A stretch of 64,000 bases of DNA from Bolinopsis microptera (Eukaryota > Ctenophora > Tentaculata > Lobata > Bolinopsidae), in NCBI RefSeq assembly GCF_026151205.1, contig NC_087077.1:1054001-1118000 (forward strand), read 5' to 3'. The translations under genes were made by a program, and so were the position numbers. The notes under the pieces are model-generated. The model searched no databases. It had not been told where the DNA came from and saw only the letters and a program-made list of their open reading frames with translations. This document shows positions 55,700 to 64,000 of the stretch, one piece after another; positions within the stretch are counted from its first letter, which is position 1, and every line of letters starts with the position of its first letter.

Positions 55700-58600
55700 A
55701 TGCTAGCATCATCACCTGAAGTACATAAAAAAGAAACCAATAAAAATGTTGAGATAGTACCAAACGATTCAATTTGTCAAGCACAACTCCCAGATGAAAA
55801 TGGGTCAGACTACAAAGAACATCATCAATCAGAAAGTGAGGAAAACTCAGAAAGTGAAACCTCTTCAGAGGTAACGAAGACAAATAACGATGATTCATCT
55901 TCCACTGAGCATTTAACCGACTCTTATTTGGCCGATGAATCATCCATTAATGTTAATTCCGTCACAGAAGCCAGTGACCTATCTACAGATGATGTTAATG
56001 TCAGTGAATGTGATCATCTATCAGACAGAACGTCTCCATCGAAATCTATACCTGAGATTTCAGCAGAAAATTTGACTGATACAGAAGATCATGAACAGAT
56101 GTCAGAAACTGAGCAAAATCATTTACCTGTATCCAAGCCAGATTTTATTGCAGTTAATCGTAGGAGTAACTCTCGGAGCACATCTGCAGGGTCTTCCACA
56201 AATACATCCCTCAATCAGTACGAAGAATTTACCAGCACAGAGATCGCTGAAGCTAAGCAAGCAGTAGATTTGCCTGTTGAGCATGTTCCAATTAACCCTA
56301 ATCTCACAAATATACCCGAGCCACATTCGGCTTCACCTATTAAAGAAGTTCTGCTAACTCTACAGAAGGAAGCTTCAAAGTACCGGAATATACAGGTGAT
56401 TGGGCTGTTTCATACTATTTTAAATTATTATTATGCAATAGAATGTGTTTCAGAAAGGCTTCCAAGTTCCATAATGTTTTAATATTGCATAATATATTAT
56501 ATATTGTGATTCTATCAATAATCTGAATAATGCAGGAAACGTGTAATGATGCTCTTGAAGAACTGGCTTCCAATCAGAAAGAAGTTCTTACTGTCCGCAG
56601 CTATTGTTTCCTTCCCCTGAAACTGGCATATGATACCAAACTACCTCGATTTTGTATTCTTGCTGTTGCTGGTTTCAGGCATTTACTAAGCGATCCTCTA
56701 CTCAAAGCTACTTCCCTTAACCCAAATAAGGTTTCTTTTGGAGCTAATGTCTAGCTATACATTTACCCCCCTTAAATTTGAAATGTTAACAATTAATACT
56801 TGGAGGAACAATTTTTGTATGGTGTAGTTTTATCTTGAGAATGAGAACAGTATTAATTGTCATTCCTGTCTTCTCAAACCTATGAACAGCTTATTTTTTC
56901 ATCTCCTGATTCATAGATTATTCTCTAGACCCCTCTTGCGGTGAAGATTGTCGAGTTAACATTGCGTTACCCTGGAACGAACGACGAGCACTTTCACGAA
57001 ATCTACAAGCTGTGTCTGGCGGTAGTGTGTTCAGACATACGAGAAGTTCACCACGATCTTATTATAAAGATGTTGGAATTGTGTTTGGAACAGGCTGTCA
57101 AACACAAGGAAACCTCCCAGAAGGCGTTGGCCCACTCCACTTTCCTTCAGATGTTGTCTCAGTTACCTAGAACTCTGGCTGCGGAGGGAGAATTGTCGTC
57201 TTCTCCAGAGGTTAGTATTTAAATATCCCTCTGTTAAAACTTACTGGTTTTAACGGTCATTTAACAAATGTTTTAGTTTTTGCTTCTGATTTCCTTGTGC
57301 GATTCCGTCTGTGTTTTGCACTGTCACATTGTTTATAAAGCATCTTTTTTCAGGTGGACGATTATATAGAGATTTTAAAATGGCTGGTAGGAAAGGTTCC
57401 CAACCGAAACACAGCGATGCGCCAACAAGCAATTGTAGAGGTGTATCTCAAGTGAGTAACTGAAAGAACATCAAGTTTTCATTGTTTGGGCGCCTTGCTT
57501 TAATACATAAATAACTGTTTGTTCTAATTACTGTTGATTATTAGATTCATCTCTATAACTTTAAAGGTAATAATAACTGTTTGTAGGCATTACTTGGACG
57601 GTCTGGTAACACTACTGAGCAGTACACCTCCCACCCTGGTTCAACACACCATGTTCACTGACATTGTGTGGCAACAGCTGTGCCCCTCCCTTATACAGTT
57701 GCTTGGCAACCCAATGGTCGACAAAGCTGCACAGAGGGGCAAGGTATGTTAATTTACAATCTACTTCTTCGTTATTGTTATTCTCTTAGTTATCCGTTAT
57801 TGTTATTCTCCTATTATCATGATTGAAATTGTCTGCATTATCTAGGATACAGTCAAATATAATAACCCCCAACCCAGGTACACACCTCCCACCCCCACAC
57901 GATAAAAGACCTGCTGCACATCCACACCGTTAACACAGATGTGACCAACTCCTGCACCAAAAGCTGCCACTCAATTGCCACCCAGTTAGTGCGATTAGTG
58001 GGGCACCAGGCCTTCCTGCGACCTGTCTTAGCTTCACTCTTTCACAGGATCATCATGTTTCCTCCACCTCATCTCAGGAGACATGCTCTAGAGGGAGTCA
58101 AGGTTAGTTTACTAAATATTAGCATATTATGTAGATTGAGTACAGAGTATGTTTTTATTATAAGTGACTAAGTGACTAAATAATTCATGCAATCTGCTGC
58201 CAAGTTTAATCAGTGTAAATATTGCAGATAACATATCATAATATAGTAGATAATGTAATACAATATCATAATATCGTACATAATGCTATATCATATTATA
58301 CTATTTTATTATTATACTATTATATTATTTTAACATTTTATCCAGGAAGTATTTAAGAACCCAAGGTTACTAGACAGACCTATGCGTTGTCCAAGAGAAA
58401 GGTATAGCTCGGATAGACTTTGCGCTTTTAAAGGTAAGCTCAGAACAGCAATTATTATTCCTTTTCAGAATGACACATCGATTATACCAAGTCGGTAGCT
58501 TCTTCATTTTATCCAATTTATCAGGCAAAAGCTTTGGAATTGCTTCATTTTTTAATGTAACACCACCATGTATGTTAATGTGCGTGTCGGGATGTAATTT

Positions 58601-61421
58601 AATGAGATATAATGTTGCATAATGAGATATAATGAAATATGATGAGATATAATGTAATATAATGAGATATAATGTAATATAATGAGATATAATGTAATAT
58701 AATGAGATATAATGTAATATAATGAGATATGGATGTAGAGATTGTTACGTTGGTTCACTGTAGTGAAAGTATAGCACCAAACTTTTAAAGTATAATATGA
58801 TCAATTTCAAGATGCACACTTGCACTTGAGCAAATTATGATATTTGTAAGTCTGTGGTAGTTTACAAAAAAGGTACTGTTGTATAATGTGCATTGTAAAC
58901 AGTAAAGTTGTGTTATTTTACACTGTAAAATGTACATTAACTTAAATGTACTTAAATATTTAAAATATTTAAAATATGTAAAATATGTAAAATATGTAAA
59001 ATATGTGTAACCTCCCCCACTCTCAGATGCTGATAGACGGGGTGACTCAGTCCTCCCTGTGTGGTGACAGCACTATGCTGGGAATGAGCGCCAGTGTTAT
59101 TGTAGCACTGTTAGACTCCATCCAGCAACTTTCTAACAGTAACGGTGTTACTATCGAGCATATGGAGAGGATAAGTGGGGCTATCGAGGACATGGACTCT
59201 CAATTACAGGTAATACATTGGTAATCACTTAATTGGATAAAGACTCAATTGCAGATGAAAATTATTACTATTTAACTACCTACAACTACATTTATCCAAC
59301 TATTTAAATAATTTCAGTCGTACGATGCAGGAGAGGATGAGAGTGAAACAGTAAGTGAAACAGAGGATATCTTCACCCCCGGACCTGCTCCCCCTGTACA
59401 AACATTCTTTACTGCAGAGTCTGATGCGGAGACTCATACCACAGATCTTGTTAGGACAGGTGGACACGAAGTTAATTATCTAATTAATAATTAGTTAATT
59501 GTTTTGTTCTAGATCTCTTGTCTGAATGATCACAATCTAAAATCTGCAATAGTTGTTGGTGCTGTGAATCTAAGAATCCCACAGTTCTCACCAACACTGT
59601 ATCCTAGAGACTTGATGATTAGTAACCAAGTTTGCCTCAGAGAGGACATGTGAGACAGATGAGGAGGAAGAGGGAGGAGAAGATAAGCAGGTTGCTCTGA
59701 GCGAGGAGGTAGATGTTACAGACTCAGTCTTCCCTCAGGATACTGAAATACCTGTCATACCTAACCAATCAGGTAGGATTATTATAATTCTCAAGTTGTT
59801 ACGCATTTTCTGTTATTTTTTTAAAAAATTGGTTGATTTGAAATTCAGAATCATCCCAAAACCCTTTACTTCCTACAACTACTTCCTACACCTCTTATCT
59901 CATCCTCTTCTCCAGAGACCCTAGCAAAGGAAACAGAAGATGCAACCCCAGCATCCTCCGCCTCATCTGATAACGAGGAGGAGGATAAGCAGAGTGCTAA
60001 GGAGTTTATCAAGTCTCTTCTCCAGTTTCTTTCTTATCTTCTTCACATCGAGTTAGTTGGTGTAGTTAGGAACGTTAGTTAGGAATGTTAGTTGGTGTAG
60101 TTAAGAATGTTAGTTAGGAATGTTAGTTGGTGTAGTTAGGAATGTTAGTTAGGAATGTTAGTTGGTGTAGTTAGGAATGTTAGTTAGGAATGTTAGTTGG
60201 TGTAGTTAGGAATGTTAGTTAGGAATGTTAGTTGGTGTAGTTAGGAATGTTAGTTAGGAATGTTAGTTGGTGTAGTTAGGAATGTTAGTTAGGAATGTTA
60301 GTTGGTGTAGTTAGGAATGTTAGTTAGGAATGTTAGTTGGTGTAGTTAGGAATGTTAGTTAGGAATGTTAGTTGGTGTAGTTAGGAATGTTAGTTAGGAA
60401 TGTTAGTTGGTGTAGTTAGGAATGTTAGTTAGGAATGTTAGTTGGTGTAGTTAGGAATGTTAGTTAGGAATGTTAGTTGGTGTAGTTAGGAATGTTAGTT
60501 AGGAATGTTAGTTGGTGTAGTTAGGAATGTTAGTTAGGAATGTTAGTTGGTGTAGTTAGGAATGTTAGTTAGGAATGTTAGTTAGGAATGTTAGTTAGGA
60601 ATGTTAGTTGGTGTAGTTAGGAATGTTAGTTAGGAATGTTAGTTGGTGTAGATAGGAATGTTAGTTAGGAATGTTAGTTGGTGTAGTTAGGAATGTTGTT
60701 TTGTGGGACTCATTCAGTGTGTTAGTTTAACACTAACAGCAGAGAATAGTGGTAATATGGAGGGTAAGGATTAGGGTCAAAATATGTTAATAATGACAAG
60801 AATTCTCCTCGCACCACCTTTACAGTATTACCCTAAAGATAGCTACAATAATTATAACTCTAACAATATCTTCCTTTCCCAGGGACCCACACACACTAGA
60901 CCTGTCAATCCAGCAGTTTGCAAGTGACATGTGCGCGCAAGTGCGCCAGGAGAGCGTGCAACTCCCCCTGCTCAACGCTGACAGTGTCTACGTGGCTACT
61001 TACATGTCTCTGGATCTCACTAGACGGCTCCATCAGGCTCACTACTACACGTTAGTGTTATCTATCACATGATATGCTGGTGGTTAAACGCCTGAAATTA
61101 CGATAGAATTTCATGGGGGAAAAAGAAGAAATATACATATAATCCAGGATTTTGAGAATTGTTTTAAAATTTTGAGAATCGTTTGAAGATTATCATATCA
61201 TCTTGAAGAGGGAACTTTAGCACTAAATAAATATTCTCATATCATCATAACTAACTGACTTAATATGGCCTAATCGGAGAATAATATGTAATTTAAATAA
61301 AATAATCAGAGCCCGGAGGAGCAGTAGTTCGAGCAGTGTTCCGGTTTCAGAGTCTCAGTTTGTTGAGTGGGTGCAAGGTTCTGGGGGTGTAATCCTCGTA
61401 TCTCCCATCTGGTTACAAGAG
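55700..61421 (+). CDS. ARFGEF3: ARFGEF3 (BIG3) orthologue, first 13 coding exons, 3' incomplete
   Basis: Exons: 55700-56395, 56536-56730, 56929-57210, 57354-57451, 57587-57743, 57878-58102, 58346-58433, 59037-59209, 59318-59459, 59641-59772, 59916-60051, 60883-61050, 61310-61421. They join in frame to 868 residues. Similarity to vertebrate ARFGEF3 runs throughout: IKEVLLTLQKEASKYRNIQ, FTDIVWQQLCPSLIQLLGNP, QLVRLVGHQAFLRPVLASLF, RIIMFPPPHLRRHALEGVK, QQFASDMCAQ, LNADSVYVATYMSL and QFVEWVQGSGGVILVSPIWL. The ATG at 55700 has an in-frame TGA 15 bases upstream. Residues 1-210 are a Ser/Glu/Asp-rich acidic extension lacking in the vertebrate protein, which begins close to IKEVLL. Exon 8 keeps frame only with the acceptor CTGATAG at 59036; the more obvious CTCAG at 59026 would break it. 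The Sec7-like region is not reached. The vertebrate protein restrains insulin-granule biogenesis and binds prohibitin; whether that applies here is unknown. Confidence 0.88.
58598..58735. repeat. AATGAGATATAATGTAATAT minisatellite in ARFGEF3 intron 7
   Basis: About six copies of a 20-base unit. The ORF on minus here is a by-product. Confidence 0.9.
60052..60700. repeat. 35-bp minisatellite in ARFGEF3 intron 11, starting at the 5' splice site
   Basis: About 18 copies of a 35-base unit made of GTTAGTTAGGAAT plus GTTAGTTGGTGTAGTTAGGA-AT. The first copy starts at the donor GTTAGT, directly after exon base 60051. Unit length varies only where short GTTAGTTAGGAAT sub-units are added (60570-60605). 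Confidence 0.92.
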
Positions 61422-61582
61422 GTACATATTAGTTTTCCTATAGTGGTCTAATTACGTTAGGTAACATTTCCTTTTCATAATTTAATGTTAAGTTGTGAAA
61501 TCATAATAATGATTGATAGACATTTATAATTTTCTTTTTTAAATGTCCTAAAAAATATCACATTATATCACACCAACAATCA

Positions 61583-64000
61583 ACATCACACTTAACACTA
61601 CTTTCTACCTGCTCATCACACTTAACACTACTTTCTACCTCCTCATCACACTTAACACTACTTTCTACCTCCTCATCACACTTAACACTACTTTCTACCT
61701 CCTCATCACACTTAACACTACTTTCTACCTCCTCATCACACTTAACACTACTATCTACCTCCTCATCACACTTAACACTACTTTCTACCTCCTCATCACA
61801 CTTAACATTACTTTCTACCTCCTCATCACACTTAACACTACTTTCTACCTCCTCATCACACTTAACACTACTATCTACCTCCTCATCACACTTAACACTA
61901 CTTTCTACCTCCTCATCACACTTAACACTACTTTCTACCTCCTCATCACACTTAACACTACTTTCTACCTCCTCATCACACTTAACACTACTTTCTACCT
62001 CCTCATCACACTTAACACTACTTTCTACCTCCTCATCACACTTAACACTACTTTCTACCTCCTCATCACACTTAACACTACTTTCTACCTCCTCATCACA
62101 CTTAACACTACTTTCTACCTCCTCATCACACTTAACACTACTTTCTACCTCCTCATCACACTTAACACTACTTTCTACCTCCTCATCACACTTAACACTA
62201 CTTTCTACCTCCTCATCACACTTAACACTACTTTCTACCTCCTCATCACACTTAACATTACTTTCTACCTGCTCATCACACTTAACACTACTTTCTACCT
62301 CCTCATCACACTTAACACTACTTTCTACCTCCTCATCACACTTAACACTACTTTCTACCTCCTCATCACACTTAACACTACTTTCTACCTCCTCATCACA
62401 CTTAACACTACTTTCTACCTCCTCATCACACTTAACACTACTTTCTACCTCCTCATCACACTTAACACTACTTTCTACCTCCTCATCACACTTAACACTA
62501 CTTTCTACCTCCTCATCACACTTAACACTACTTTCTACCTGCTCATCACACTTAACACTACTTTCTACCTCCTCATCACACTTAACACTACTTTCTACCT
62601 GCTCATCACACTTAACACTACTTTCTACCTCCTCATCACACTTAACACTACTTTCTACCTCCTCATCACACTTAACACTACTTTCTACCTCCTCATCACA
62701 CTTAACACTACTTTCTACCTCCTCATCACACTTAACACTACTTTCTACCTCCTCATCACACTTAACACTACTTTCTACCTCCTCATCACACTTAACACTA
62801 CTTTCTACATCCTCATCACACTTAACACTACTTTCTACCTCCTCATCACACTTAACACTACTTTCTACCTCCTCATCACACTTAACACTACTTTCTACCT
62901 CCTCATCACACTTAACACTACTTTCTACCTCCTCATCACACTTAACACTACTTTCTACCTCCTCATCACACTTAACACTACTTTCTACCTCCTCATCACA
63001 CTTAACACTACTTTCTACCTCCTCATCACACTTAACACTACTTTCTACCTCCTCATCACACTTAACACTACTTTCTACCTCCTCATCACACTTAACACTA
63101 CTTTCTACCTCCTCATCACACTTAACACTACTTTCTACCTCCTCATCACACTTAACACTACTTTCTACCTCCTCATCACACTTAACACTACTTTCTACCT
63201 CCTCATCACACTTAACACTACTTTCTACCTCCTCATCACACTTAACACTACTTTCTACCTCCTCATCACACTTAACACTACTTTCTACCTCCTCATCACA
63301 CTTAACACTACTTTCTACCTCCTCATCACACTTAACACTACTTTCTACCTCCTCATCACACTTAACACTACTTTCTACCTCCTCATCACACTTAACACTA
63401 CTTTCTACCTCCTCATCACACTTAACACTACTTTCTACCTCCTCATCACACTTAACACTACTTTCTACCTCCTCATCACACTTAACACTACTTTCTACCT
63501 CCTCATCACACTTAACACTACTTTCTACCTGCTCATCACACTTAACACTACTTTCTACCTGCCCATCATACTTAACACTACTTTCTACCTCCTCATCACA
63601 CTTAACACTACTTTCTACCTGCTCATCACACTTAACACTACTTTCTACCTCCTCATCACACTTAACACTACTTTCTACCTGCTCATCACACTTAACACTA
63701 CTTTCTACCTCCTCATCACACTTAACACTACTTTCTACCTCCTCATCACACTTAACACTACTTTCTACCTCCTCATCACACTTAACACTACTTTCTACCT
63801 GCTCATCACACTTAACACTACTTTCTACCTCCTCATCACACTTTACACTACTTTCTACCTCGTCATCACACTTAACACTACTTTCTACATCCTCATCACA
63901 CTTAACACTACTTTCTACCTGCTCATCACACTTAACACTACTTTCTACCTCCTCATCACACTTAACATTACTTTCTACCTCCTCATCACACTTAACACTA
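61583..64000. repeat. 30-bp satellite in ARFGEF3 intron 13
   Basis: About 80 head-to-tail copies of CTTAACACTACTTTCTACCT followed by CCTCATCACA, continuing past the window edge. Variants are rare (GCTCATCACA in about a dozen copies, ACATTA, CTATCTACC, TACATCC). Very low divergence means recent expansion or active homogenisation. Confidence 0.97.

Noticed and set aside
58552-58758. 68-residue Ile/Tyr/Ser-rich ORF on minus
   Set aside because: Translation of the AATGAGATATAATGTAATAT minisatellite inside an ARFGEF3 intron.
60052-60700. CRISPR-like array
   Set aside because: Units are directly contiguous with no unique spacers, and the setting is a eukaryotic intron; same reasoning for 61583-64000.

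Overview
Eukaryotic nuclear DNA, AT-rich, with spliced genes, non-LTR retrotransposons, MITE-like elements, foldback elements and long satellites. It is metazoan: the right end carries an ARFGEF3 (BIG3) orthologue, and another gene combines pentraxin, sushi and ephrin-receptor-like domains in phase-1 exons. A marine invertebrate such as a cnidarian would fit, but the species cannot be read from the sequence. There is nothing prokaryotic, no CRISPR array, and I recognised no tRNA or rRNA gene.

Layout. 1-13 kb: repeat-rich DNA with a FLYWCH-like fragment, a frameshifted reverse transcriptase (5.4-6.6 kb), stray pieces of the satellite described below, and a short gene for a secreted, probably GPI-anchored protein (11.1-11.7 kb, minus). 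13.4-20.7 kb: two retroelements head to head. One is an apparently intact CR1-like LINE on minus, with an SGNH-esterase ORF1 and an endonuclease/RT ORF2. The other, on plus, is an RT protein with a C-terminal PD-(D/E)XK-like nuclease, broken by one frameshift. 21.2-34.2 kb: a tandem array of four units of about 3.2-3.6 kb, with diverged fragments elsewhere in the window. 36-49 kb: duplicated segments of 0.7 to about 2 kb carrying exon remnants, two foldback elements, a solitary LINE-type ORF1 gene and the pentraxin/sushi gene (42.9-45.4 kb). 49-54.5 kb: transposon remnants, including a MITE with a clear 8-bp target duplication inside an ORF1 pseudogene. 55.7-64 kb: the first 13 coding exons of ARFGEF3, whose introns hold minisatellites, ending in a 30-bp satellite that runs off the window.

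How the parts relate. Host genes seem few: ARFGEF3, the pentraxin/sushi gene and possibly the gene at 11 kb. Most remaining structure is mobile-element and segmental-duplication history. Because the window contains both filled and empty copies of several loci, insertions can be placed in order and their target duplications read directly. Fragments of the pentraxin/sushi gene occur at 4.1 kb and 45.4 kb, and possibly (weakly) at 36.6 and 37.8 kb, so this gene family and the satellite appear to have been shuffled together. I found no clearly new enzymatic system. The most unusual items are the satellite's possible exon ancestry, the two foldback elements, and the head-to-head retroelement pair.
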